A DNA stretch of 14,782 bases from CAZCFB01 sp964511535. GTDB lineage: Bacteria > Myxococcota_A > Polyangia > GCA-2747355 > CAZCFB01. The notes under the pieces are model-generated. The model was not told the DNA's origin, made no database searches, and saw nothing but the letters and a program-made list of their open reading frames with translations. This document shows, one piece after another, positions 1 through 7,754 of this stretch. The translations under genes were made by a program, and so were the position numbers. The stretch's first letter is position 1, and every line of letters starts with the position of its first letter. The stretch spans positions 1 to 14,782 of the forward strand of contig CAZEFW010000191.1 in NCBI GenBank assembly GCA_964511535.1, read 5' to 3'.

Positions 1-358
1 CCACCTCCACGCAGTAGGCGTACTGCTCGTTGGTCACCTCGTGCTCGTCGATCTTGAAGCTGCCGAGCTTGGCCCGGGCGTTGGGCACCCAGGTCAGCTG
101 ATCGATCCAGGCGAGCTGGGCGCACCCGCCGGCCTGGACCTTGCCCGCGTCGCAGCGGTCTTCCTCGGTCTTGGCGCCGCGGCCGCCGCACTGCAGGTCA
201 GGGATCAGCGGGTCGTCTGACTTCTTGGCCGGCGGCCCGAGGGTGAAGCTGCCGCCCGCCACGTCCATCAGCCGGGTGGCAGAGGGGGGCTCCTTGCCCA
301 GGTCACAGGCCGGCAGCAGCAGCAAGGGGGCGAGGGCGATGATGGCGACGTATCTCAT
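1..358 (-). CDS. Lipoprotein with formylglycine-generating-enzyme (sulfatase-modifying factor)-like domain, partial
   Basis: The last gene of the kinase operon; its C-terminus lies beyond the left edge, so only about 119 residues are visible. It starts at the ATG at 358, one base after the TGA of the TPR/PEGA gene, so coupled translation is likely. Residues 1-18 form a lipoprotein signal peptide ending in a lipobox (LLPAC, Cys18), with Asp at +2. A short linker follows, then 'WVPNARAKLGSFKIDEHEVTNEQYAYCVEV' in two pieces: WVPN near residue 91 and FKIDEHEVTNEQYAYC near 102-117. The pattern F-x-I/M-D-x-x-E-V-T-N-x-x-Y is the typical N-terminal signature of FGE-sulfatase (SUMF1/EgtB-type) domains. 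Such domains in myxobacterial kinase operons are often non-catalytic ligand-binding or surface modules. The catalytic Cys region is not in the window, so enzyme activity cannot be judged. The domain call is good; the exact role is unknown. Confidence 0.75.
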   Translation of the reverse strand, partial: MRYVAIIALAPLLLLPACDLGKEPPSATRLMDVAGGSFTLGPPAKKSDDPLIPDLQCGGRGAKTEEDRCDAGKVQAGGCAQLAWIDQLTWVPNARAKLGSFKIDEHEVTNEQYAYCVEV

Positions 359-359
359 G

Positions 360-1430
360 TCAGAACCTGATCCCCCCGGACAGCACCGCGCCGCCCCCCG
401 GCGCCGGGCCGAACCCCACCGCCCCCGGGATCGGGTCGTCCAGCCGGTCGCTGAGCATGTAGAGCACAAGGCTGGTGATCCCTGCCGCGGCCAATCCCCC
501 GGCCAGCCCGTGGCCCACGTACATCAGGGTCATGTCCTGATCATGGGGGGGGGTGCCCTTGTAGTGCTCCTCGGCGTTGAACATGGAGACGATGGCCAGC
601 GCCTCCGCCCCCGCGGCCAGCACGAAGCAGGTGATGGTGCTGGCCAGCCACAGCTTGTTCTTCTCCGGCTTCGGCTGCATCTGCACCTCGAGCCGGGTGT
701 CCTTCTTGTCCTTGATCTCGATGCCGCGCACGTAGTCCACATACCCGCTGGCCGTGATCTCCAGCCGGTACTTGCCCGGCTTGAGGATGAGCGGCTTGAG
801 CACCGGGGCGATGGCCCGCGGCACGCTGTCCACCAGCACCCGGGCGCCCCGCACGTTGAGGCCGGAGATGAGCAGCCTGCCCTGGGGCGGCTTCTTCTTG
901 GCCTGGATCTGCTGCTCCTTGATGATCTCCTTGAGGTCCTTGCGGTGCTTGTCCTCCCGGGCCAGCTGCTCCTGGCGCAGCCGCTCGACGCGCTCGCGCT
1001 CCTCCCGCTCCCGCTTCTGTTTCTCCAGCAGCGCCTCTTCGTGGCGCTGTTTCTGCTCGGCGATGACCTTCTTCGCCTTGAGCTGAATGATCAGCTTCTC
1101 CACCTCCTCGATGTTGGGCGGCAGCTGATCGTTGTTGTCTCGCCGGTAGTCGTCGCGGAATGATTGATAGTGAAACAGCGCGTCGTCCACCTGGCCGAGC
1201 ATGCGGAAGCACTGGGCCATGTTGAACAGCAAGTTCGGTGAGTTGAGCAGCTTGTAGGCGGCGCGGTACTGCTCCAGCGCGTCCTTGAACTTGCCCAGCC
1301 GGTAGAGCACCTCTGCCGCCTTGTAGTGCTCCTCGGCCTGGGCCAGCGCCTTTTTGTCCTCGGCCAGCGCGACGCTGGGCACCAGCAGCAAGGCCAAAAC
1401 GAGCAGGATCCTGAGTGTTGCGCGATTCAT
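360..1430 (-). CDS. Exported TPR / coiled-coil / PEGA-domain membrane protein
   Basis: A 356-residue protein encoded 8 nt downstream of the kinase stop. The ATG at 1430 is preceded by GAGGTGA, which overlaps the kinase stop codon and sits about 8 nt upstream. Residues 1-23 are a signal peptide (cut expected after VALA). Residues about 26-97 are TPR-like helices (AEEHYKAAEVLYRLGKFKDA, then LLFNMAQCFRMLGQ). Residues about 107-180 are a highly charged Glu/Arg/Lys coiled coil. Residues about 183-252 fit a PEGA domain, with RLLISG, KPGKYRLEITASGY and a following beta strand. Two hydrophobic segments (about 259-283 and 301-326) anchor the C-terminus. PEGA and TPR modules are known as protein- or wall-binding parts in myxobacterial kinase systems. 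I infer an extracytoplasmic scaffold or sensor partner of the kinase. A run of nine C lies between the two membrane segments (545-553 on the plus strand). The frame stays open far upstream of the ATG, but that extension only shadows the kinase gene. Confidence 0.85.
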   Translation of the reverse strand: MNRATLRILLVLALLLVPSVALAEDKKALAQAEEHYKAAEVLYRLGKFKDALEQYRAAYKLLNSPNLLFNMAQCFRMLGQVDDALFHYQSFRDDYRRDNNDQLPPNIEEVEKLIIQLKAKKVIAEQKQRHEEALLEKQKREREERERVERLRQEQLAREDKHRKDLKEIIKEQQIQAKKKPPQGRLLISGLNVRGARVLVDSVPRAIAPVLKPLILKPGKYRLEITASGYVDYVRGIEIKDKKDTRLEVQMQPKPEKNKLWLASTITCFVLAAGAEALAIVSMFNAEEHYKGTPPHDQDMTLMYVGHGLAGGLAAAGITSLVLYMLSDRLDDPIPGAVGFGPAPGGGAVLSGGIRF

Positions 1431-1438
1431 GGCACCGT

Positions 1439-2857
<1,419 letters not shown>

Positions 2858-2887
2858 GCGGTTCCTTCACGATTTCTTCAATCCACC

Positions 2888-2916
2888 ATTAAAAAGCATC
2901 CGCAACAGGGGGGCAA
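2888..2916 (-). promoter_or_regulatory. Candidate sigma-70 promoter for the kinase operon
   Basis: Read on the minus strand, TTGCCC (2916-2911) is followed after exactly 17 nt by TTTAAT (2893-2888). These match the -35 consensus at 4 of 6 and the -10 consensus at 5 of 6 positions. Transcription would start near 2881, some 24 nt before the GTG start at 2857. The site lies in the 91-nt gap between divergent genes, an A/T-richer pocket in GC-rich DNA. No clear promoter is visible for the divergent lipoprotein in the same gap. Confidence 0.35.
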
Positions 2917-2948
2917 CATTGCAGCGCTTTTCGAGCTAGACTGATCCC

Positions 2949-3395
2949 ATGAAAATGCTCACGCTCCTGCTCTGCATTGCGGCCCTGGCTCCGGGCTGCA
3001 GCGACGACGACATGGCCCTCGACGCCGGCGGCGGTGGAAACGACTGCACCATGAGGGGGTGCGCCAGCGGCCTGGCGGTGACCGTCAAGAGCGCCGCGGG
3101 GGCGGCGGTCAAGAAGTACCACGGCAGCGCGACCCTGGACGGCGCCAGCGGCAGCTTCACCTGCACCGGCGCCGGCGGCACCTCCAAGGGCGCCTGCTCC
3201 TGCGGGCTGGACGGGACGCTGACCTGCCAGGTGCTCAAGCCAGGCAAGGTGCAACTGGAGATCCTCTCCGACGAGGCGAAGGAGAAGTACAAGGGGGAGG
3301 TCACACCGACCTACAAGACCACCTACCCCAACGGCAAGGGGTGCGCACCAAGCTGCCACGAGGCGGCCATCGAGGTGACGCTGGCGGCTTACTGA
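2949..3395 (+). CDS. Small secreted lipoprotein, unknown function
   Basis: A 148-residue protein not assignable to a family. The first 16 residues are a lipoprotein signal peptide ending in a lipobox (ALAPGC, Cys17), followed by an acidic Ser-Asp-Asp-Asp stretch, a Gly-rich spacer and a globular part from about residue 33. That part has several Cys residues (Cys33, Cys38, the CTGAGG and GACSC region, and CAPSCHE near the end), which probably form disulfides outside the cytoplasm. Alternating short strands (GLAVTVKS, GKVQLEI, AIEVTLAAY) suggest a beta-sandwich, but this is only a guess. The ATG at 2949 lacks a clear Shine-Dalgarno; it was chosen because the signal peptide starts there. It is divergent from the kinase gene and ends 11 nt from the convergent rubrerythrin stop. 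Codon use matches its neighbours, supporting a real gene. Confidence 0.8.
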   Translation: MKMLTLLLCIAALAPGCSDDDMALDAGGGGNDCTMRGCASGLAVTVKSAAGAAVKKYHGSATLDGASGSFTCTGAGGTSKGACSCGLDGTLTCQVLKPGKVQLEILSDEAKEKYKGEVTPTYKTTYPNGKGCAPSCHEAAIEVTLAAY

Positions 3396-3406
3396 GGCGC
3401 AGGCCC

Positions 3407-3925
3407 TCAGAAGATGTCGGACGGCTCGTAGTGCTCGTGGCCGTGTTGGCAGCAGGGGCACTTGGGCGGCGGCTCGGTGCCGGTGTGGCGGTAGCCGCAG
3501 ACCGAGCACTTCCACTCGATGGGCTCATCCCGCCTGTACACCGAGCCGTCCTTCACCATCTGCAGCAGCTTGCGGTAGCGGTCGCGGTGCTCGGCCTCCA
3601 CCTTGGCGATCTGCTCGAACAGGATCGCCGCCTTCATGTTCCCCTCTTCGCGCGCCTGGGCGGCGAACTCGGGGTACATGGTGGTGGTCTCGTAGTCCTC
3701 GCCCTCGGCGGCGGCCTGCAGGTTGGCGGCGGTGTCGCCCAGCTTGCCGAGCTGCAGGAAGTGGTCCTTGGCGTGGCGCTTCTCGTTGTCTGCGGTCTCC
3801 TCGAAGAAGCGGGCGATGTAGTGGTAGCCCTCCTTGCGCGCGATGCCGGCGAAGAAGGTGTACATGTTGCGCGCCTGGGACTCGCCTGCGAACGCGGCGG
3901 CCAGGTTCTCCTCGGTGGTGCCCAT
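3407..3925 (-). CDS. rbr: Rubrerythrin
   Basis: A 172-residue rubrerythrin, a cytoplasmic non-haem iron peroxidase that reduces hydrogen peroxide using electrons from rubredoxin or NAD(P)H-linked reductases. Residues about 5-125 form the ferritin-like four-helix di-iron domain, with Glu15, ExxH at Glu48-His51, the MYPEFA and AREEG signatures (83-95), and a second ExxH at Glu110-His113. Residues 138-159 form the rubredoxin-like domain with Cys140-x2-Cys143 and Cys156-x2-Cys159; Cys158 is an extra cysteine, making CPCC. Length is close to the family norm. The C-terminal end after the last Cys is His-rich (QHGHEHYEP). The start is the ATG at 3925, with AGGAGGA 5 nt upstream; an open frame further upstream runs through the FAD gene in another frame and is not coding. 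It probably has its own promoter in the 62-nt gap behind the FAD gene. The presence of rubrerythrin suggests exposure to low-oxygen conditions or peroxide stress. Confidence 0.95.
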   Translation of the reverse strand: MGTTEENLAAAFAGESQARNMYTFFAGIARKEGYHYIARFFEETADNEKRHAKDHFLQLGKLGDTAANLQAAAEGEDYETTTMYPEFAAQAREEGNMKAAILFEQIAKVEAEHRDRYRKLLQMVKDGSVYRRDEPIEWKCSVCGYRHTGTEPPPKCPCCQHGHEHYEPSDIF

Positions 3926-3971
3926 GGGTGTCCTCCTGTTGCGTGAACGGTACGAACGAAAACGGGAGGGG

Positions 3972-4001
3972 ACTATAGCGAACCGGCTCAGGCCGGGTCG
4001 A
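3972..4001 (-). promoter_or_regulatory. Candidate promoter for the rubrerythrin gene
   Basis: On the minus strand TCGACC (4001-3996, 4 of 6 with TTGACA) is followed after 18 nt by TATAGT (3977-3972, 5 of 6 with TATAAT). The -35 part would lie in the last codons of the upstream FAD gene and the -10 in the 62-nt gap. Transcription would begin near 3965, leaving a leader of about 40 nt that contains three AACG direct repeats on the plus strand (within 3945-3963). The strong -10 in otherwise GC-rich DNA is the best evidence. Confidence 0.35.
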
Positions 4002-5325
4002 GGCGGGATGTGATCTTGTTGACCATGCCGAGGCTGGCGGCGATGCAGTGGTCCATGTTGTTGTACCAGAAGTTGCCCAGGCGCCCGGCGGTGAGCAGGT
4101 TGTCCACGCCGGCCAGCTGGTCGCGGAACCGCCCCAGCTTCTGCTTGTAGTCGAACTTGTAGATCGGGTAGGACCAGGGGAACCGCTCGGTGTGCACCTG
4201 GGTCACCTCGCGGTCGGCGCGCAGCAGGCCCTCGCGCTTCAGGTCGTAGATCAGCCGATCGAGCTGCGACTCGGGGTCGGCGTACAGCGCGTCCTCCTCG
4301 TCGCAGGTCACCTCCACGCAGATGGAGCGCTTGCCCGTTGGCGTGTTGCTCGCGTCGAAGTTGGCCGGCACGCTGACCCGGCTGAAGATCACGTCCGGCG
4401 CGCCGTGGTAGCACCACTGGAACCCGATGGACACGCCCTCGCTCAGCGCCAGGTTGTAGCAGACCAGCGCGCGGTAGCGCAGGTCAGGGTGGTCCAGCTC
4501 CAGGCACTCCGCCAGGGAGTGCACCGTGCCGGTCCACACCACCACCGACGGCGTGAAGCTGCGGTCCCCCACGCGCACCGCGGTGATGCGCCCGCCGTCG
4601 GTCTCCAGGGCGTCCACCGCCCTGCCGCACAGCAGCTCGCCCCCGTTGGCCTCGTACTGCGCCGCCATGTTGCGGACGAACTGTTCGCACCCGCCGGCTG
4701 GGTAGATGAACCGGGTCTCCGGTCCGCGCCGGGGAAAGATCAGGCTGAACAGCAGATCGCGCAGGTTCTTCATCTTGAGCCTGCTGTCGATGATGGCGCG
4801 ATCGATGCCGGTGCTGGCCCAGTCCGGGTGGGTCAGCTCGGGCACGATGCCGAGGAACTTGGCCGAGTAGCCCTCGAAGAAGTGCCGGTAGAGGGTCTCG
4901 CCGTACATGTTGACGATCTGGTCCTTGAACGAGACCACGTCCGGCTGCATCAGCGAGACCACGTCCAGCAGCGCGCCCGCGGCGATGCTGGGCGGGAACT
5001 TGAGCATCACGAAGGAGGGGTGCAGCGGCCAGGGGTAGAACTCACCCTTGAAGCGTACCCAGCTCTCCCGGGGGATGGTGCGCAGGTCGTCGCCCAGCAC
5101 CCGGCTGATGTAATCCTCCACCTTGTCGTCGTCGGTGTGGAACCGGTGCGGGCCCACGTCGAAGGTGAAGTCGTCGTAGGTGAAGGAGCGGGCGAGGCCG
5201 CCAGCGCGGTCCTCGCGCTCGATGACCACCGAGGGCACGCCCGCCTCGGCCAACATGCCGGCCAGGGAGAGGCCGCTGATGCCGCCGCCCACCACCACCA
5301 CAGGGTTGTCTCGGTTTGCCTTCAT
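3988..5325 (-). CDS. FAD-dependent oxidoreductase/mutase, UDP-galactopyranose mutase / amine oxidase superfamily
   Basis: A 445-residue flavoprotein. The N-terminus carries the Rossmann dinucleotide motif VVGGGISG (12-18), with acidic Glu36 ending the second strand and the R-x-GG motif at 40-43. FDVGPHRFHTDDD (about 55-67) is a substrate/flavin-proximal motif of the UDP-galactopyranose mutase-like branch. The C-terminal FAD-binding segment is AGRLGNFWYNNMDHC (413-427), also mutase-like (GRxGxFxYxNMD). No signal peptide or membrane span is evident, so it should be cytoplasmic. It lies 6 nt downstream of the radical SAM gene and has little Shine-Dalgarno of its own, so coupled translation is likely. 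It could interconvert an activated sugar (pyranose/furanose type) or oxidise an amine or carotenoid-like substrate; I cannot choose from sequence alone. The superfamily is certain, the substrate is not. Confidence 0.88.
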   Translation of the reverse strand: MKANRDNPVVVVGGGISGLSLAGMLAEAGVPSVVIEREDRAGGLARSFTYDDFTFDVGPHRFHTDDDKVEDYISRVLGDDLRTIPRESWVRFKGEFYPWPLHPSFVMLKFPPSIAAGALLDVVSLMQPDVVSFKDQIVNMYGETLYRHFFEGYSAKFLGIVPELTHPDWASTGIDRAIIDSRLKMKNLRDLLFSLIFPRRGPETRFIYPAGGCEQFVRNMAAQYEANGGELLCGRAVDALETDGGRITAVRVGDRSFTPSVVVWTGTVHSLAECLELDHPDLRYRALVCYNLALSEGVSIGFQWCYHGAPDVIFSRVSVPANFDASNTPTGKRSICVEVTCDEEDALYADPESQLDRLIYDLKREGLLRADREVTQVHTERFPWSYPIYKFDYKQKLGRFRDQLAGVDNLLTAGRLGNFWYNNMDHCIAASLGMVNKITSRLDPA

Positions 5326-5331
5326 GTCATC

Positions 5332-6345
5332 TCAGCTGCGCAGGGCGCGGATCCAGTTGAAGCATACGCGCCAGTCCAGGCCGTACAAGGCATTGTACTC
5401 GGTAAAGCAGGTCGCGGAGCAAGCGCGGCAGGTGGCGGCGGGCAGGGTCTCCCACGCCGCCGGGAAGCCGCCCGGGCCGCGCACCGTGGGAGCCGGCACC
5501 TCGTCCACGTACAGCGAGCAAGGGTACAGCTCGCCGTTGACGTCGACGTTGCAGTAGAGCCGCGCCGCCAGGCAGTCGGGGTACGACTTGTAGCGTCGGT
5601 ACCTCGAGACGCTGAAGTCGGGCCAGCCCATCAGGTGCTCCAGCAGGTGGCGGGAGGTGGCGATGGGCGCGCCCTGCTCCTTGCGGCGCAGCAGCAGCCG
5701 GGCCACCTCGCGGTACTCGTCGTCGCTGGCGCGAAGCTGGTCGTTGACCCCCAGCTCGTCGTTGTGGTGCAGCACCTGGAACGTGGTCAAAAAGCGCCGC
5801 TGCCTCGCCTGCTCCAGGATCCAGTCCACCTGATCCAGGTTGTGCTTGCCCAGCACCGTGATGGTCCAGAACAGGTAGCGCCCGGTGGCGTGCTCGATGC
5901 CCGCCATGGTGCGCTCCCACGAGCCCTCGCCGCGGCCGGCGTCGTGCGCGGCGCGATCGCCGTCCAGGGTGATGTTCAGGTGGTCCGCGGCGGCCAGCGC
6001 CTCGTCGGCGTCCGGCACCATGTGGCCGTTGGTGTCCACCGTGACCCACATGCCCAGGGTCTTGGCGTGAGCGATGATCTGCCCCAGGTCGTCGCGCAGC
6101 AGCGGCTCGCCGCCCCACAGCCCGAGGCGCTGGCAGCCCAGGGCTCCGGCCTCGCTCAGCAGGCGCAGGATCTCGTCGGTGCTCATCTCCGGCGCACCCC
6201 GCTGGGGGATCTTGCAGTAGTTGCACCGCCCCGTGCACCGGTCGGTGAGGGCCAGCATCAGGTTCAGCGGTCGACGGGTCCCGAGCACTCGCGCCCCCAG
6301 GGCGGCGCTCCCCATTTTCAAAATGTTGCCAACAGCGATGGACAC
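5332..6345 (-). CDS. Radical SAM protein with SPASM-like Cys-rich C-terminus
   Basis: A 337-residue radical SAM enzyme. The AdoMet-cleaving [4Fe-4S] motif CxxxCxxC is at Cys37, Cys41 and Cys44, and the GGE motif (LWGGEP) at 77-81. The TIM-barrel half continues with TVDTNGH (near 102-108) and LNITLDGD (near 122-129). The C-terminus has seven cysteines at 258, 265, 276, 306, 309, 313 and 328, a spacing like SPASM/twitch domains that hold auxiliary Fe-S clusters. Family members modify peptides, cofactors or small metabolites by radical chemistry. The start is GTG at 6345, with AAGGA about 6 nt upstream. The stop is 6 nt before the FAD-enzyme start, so the two probably act in one pathway. No small precursor-peptide gene is visible next to it, which argues mildly against a RiPP maturase. 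Confidence 0.92.
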   Translation of the reverse strand: MSIAVGNILKMGSAALGARVLGTRRPLNLMLALTDRCTGRCNYCKIPQRGAPEMSTDEILRLLSEAGALGCQRLGLWGGEPLLRDDLGQIIAHAKTLGMWVTVDTNGHMVPDADEALAAADHLNITLDGDRAAHDAGRGEGSWERTMAGIEHATGRYLFWTITVLGKHNLDQVDWILEQARQRRFLTTFQVLHHNDELGVNDQLRASDDEYREVARLLLRRKEQGAPIATSRHLLEHLMGWPDFSVSRYRRYKSYPDCLAARLYCNVDVNGELYPCSLYVDEVPAPTVRGPGGFPAAWETLPAATCRACSATCFTEYNALYGLDWRVCFNWIRALRS

Positions 6346-6462
6346 GCAGGTTCCTTACATGCTCCCAGAATGACTGTAAATACTAATGCAATTTGGCGGC
6401 TGAAGCATTTTTGCGATGGCTTGCTTTTCGTGGGCTCGGGGCCGGGTACCCGGAAAAAATGC
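6346..6462. promoter_or_regulatory. Intergenic leader of the radical SAM gene, with a long-armed inverted repeat
   Basis: A 117-nt gap between two same-strand genes and noticeably more A/T-rich than its surroundings near 6365-6412. It holds the Shine-Dalgarno of the radical SAM gene (AAGGA, minus strand, about 6352-6356) and the larger part of an inverted repeat: CTGAAGCATTTTT at 6400-6412 pairs, with one bulged base, with AAAAATGCTCAG at 6455-6466, which overlaps the stop of the SGNH gene. A 12-bp perfect palindrome (CCGGGTACCCGG, 6442-6453) lies in the loop. It could be a processing or attenuation structure or an operator. No clear U-tract follows the stem, so it is not a standard terminator. 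I see no convincing sigma-70 promoter. Confidence 0.3.
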
Positions 6463-7590
6463 TCAGGGAGTGGGGCTCGGGGGGGGTGTACCTTCGGCGG
6501 TTTGCAGGATGGCGCCGAGGTGAGGCTCCAGCCAGCCGACCATCCGGCGGTTGGCCGCCAGGTTCGGGTGAGCGTCGGCCGGGTTGAGTTGGTACCCGTG
6601 CAGGGTGCGCTCGTCGCGAAACGCCTCGTGGCCGTCCAGGCAGCGCAGGCCGAGCTGCTTGCAGGTCTCGAGCACCCAGCTGTGGGCAGCCTTCAGCGGA
6701 TAGCGGCCCCACAGGTCGTGGTACATGAACGGGTAGATCACAACCAGCAGCGGGATCCCCGCATCCCTGGCGGCGGCGCCCATGCGGGCCAGGAAGCCGC
6801 GGGTTCGTCCCATGGCCGCGCTGCCGTAATAGCTGACCATCCCGTCCAGGTATTCCCTGGAGACCTGCTGCCGCCAGAGGGTGGCGTGCAGGACGCGGAA
6901 CAGGCGCGACCATTCGAGCAACGCGGCGCCCGGGACCAGCCGCCGCTCCCGGGCGAGCTGCTCGGGGTCCATGATCAGGCTGTCAGGCGTCATCACCTCG
7001 TCCAGGCCGGAAGCGTCATTCGGGTTGTAGAAATAGATCAGGAGCTTCAGGCTCGCGTGGGGCCTTCGCAAGGGCTCGGCGAGCGCCTCGGCCACGGCCC
7101 CGACGTCCACCCCGGGGGCGCCGAAGTTGGGGAAGTTGGTCTGCTCGAAGCGCCGGGTCAGCAGGTAGCCGAGGGTCTCGTCGTCCCGCAGGCCTTCGCC
7201 GAAGGTGAACGAGTCACCGAACAGCAGCACCGTGCGCGGGGCGCGCTGGCGGAATCCCTTGTGTCGCTTCATCGAGTAGAGGATGCAGTGGGGGGTCTCC
7301 GCGGCCACCAGCGCGAGCTTGCTGGCGTCGGGCGGTCCGGCCCCGGTGGACGCCGCCCGGGCCAGGGCGTTGGCGTAAAGCCAGCCCACGGGGTCTGCCT
7401 TGCTGCGCAGGTCCAGCGGCATACGCTGGCCGGGATCCCGCGAGTAACAGTGACCGAACCTGTCCAGCGTGTTGATCCAGGTCTTGCGCCAGGGCTTCTC
7501 CGTGGCCCAGGAGCGGGCCCAGAGCTCCGCTGCCCCCGCCGCGGACAACAGCAGCACCATGGAGAACGACAGCCGCAACAGGATCCGCAT
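6463..7590 (-). CDS. SGNH/GDSL hydrolase-family envelope protein
   Basis: A 375-residue protein with an N-terminal hydrophobic signal anchor or signal peptide (about residues 2-22). The SGNH serine block is LLFGDSFTFGEG, with the nucleophile Ser127. A GAPG block follows (near 161-164), then YFYNPND (near 188-194), and the Asp/His pair is in PADAHPN (Asp339, His341) near the C-terminus. SGNH enzymes are esterases or acyltransferases; anchored members of this style are commonly linked to acetylation or deacylation of polysaccharides or lipids on the outer face. The start is uncertain: ATG 7590 puts the hydrophobic stretch at the N-terminus, while ATG 7617 would add nine residues; neither has a good Shine-Dalgarno. 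A run of eight C sits a few codons before the stop (6479-6486 on the plus strand). It lies 117 nt upstream of the radical SAM gene on the same strand, possibly part of the same transcription unit. Confidence 0.85.
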   Translation of the reverse strand: MRILLRLSFSMVLLLSAAGAAELWARSWATEKPWRKTWINTLDRFGHCYSRDPGQRMPLDLRSKADPVGWLYANALARAASTGAGPPDASKLALVAAETPHCILYSMKRHKGFRQRAPRTVLLFGDSFTFGEGLRDDETLGYLLTRRFEQTNFPNFGAPGVDVGAVAEALAEPLRRPHASLKLLIYFYNPNDASGLDEVMTPDSLIMDPEQLARERRLVPGAALLEWSRLFRVLHATLWRQQVSREYLDGMVSYYGSAAMGRTRGFLARMGAAARDAGIPLLVVIYPFMYHDLWGRYPLKAAHSWVLETCKQLGLRCLDGHEAFRDERTLHGYQLNPADAHPNLAANRRMVGWLEPHLGAILQTAEGTPPPSPTP

Positions 7591-7754
7591 GCCAGGGAGT
7601 ATGCCAGAGCGTTGCATGCTGCCAAATCACAGCGGCCGCCGCTTGCGCGCGCCCGGACGCGGCCCGCCCTGGCAGTCTTGCCGCGACTTGACCGCTCTCG
7701 CGTCACCGACGGACACTCGAGGTCCATTCGTTGCTCGAGCCCCAAGAGGTGATG
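7591..7754. promoter_or_regulatory. Divergent intergenic region with paired CTCGAG palindromes
   Basis: This 164-nt gap separates the SGNH gene (minus) from the NHL lipoprotein gene (plus) and must hold both promoters. The plus-side Shine-Dalgarno AGAGG is at 7745-7749. Two identical CTCGAG palindromes lie at 7716-7721 and 7734-7739, with centres 18 bp apart; they could be an operator or form a hairpin, or be chance in GC-rich DNA. A TTGACC (7688-7693) resembles a -35 element but has no acceptable -10 behind it. Confidence 0.25.

Noticed and set aside
2919..2942. TTGCAG ... TAGACT as a promoter for the small lipoprotein.
   Set aside because: The spacing is only 12 nt, too short for sigma-70.
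3926..4417. In-frame extension of rubrerythrin to 336 codons.
   Set aside because: It overlaps the FAD gene's C-terminus in another frame, while the ATG at 3925 has an AGGAGGA site and begins at the usual rubrerythrin N-terminus.
6442..6453. Perfect palindrome CCGGGTACCCGG followed by A6, considered as a terminator.
   Set aside because: Stem would be only about 4 bp with a 4-nt loop, and the T-run lies on the wrong side for the minus-strand genes.
4048..7752. A 1234-codon open frame on the plus strand, antisense to four minus-strand genes.
   Set aside because: The minus-strand genes have clear families and motifs. The antisense frame is rich in Val/His/Gln/Leu/Gly without domains and has no credible start. 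It arises from the GC-rich third positions of the real genes.
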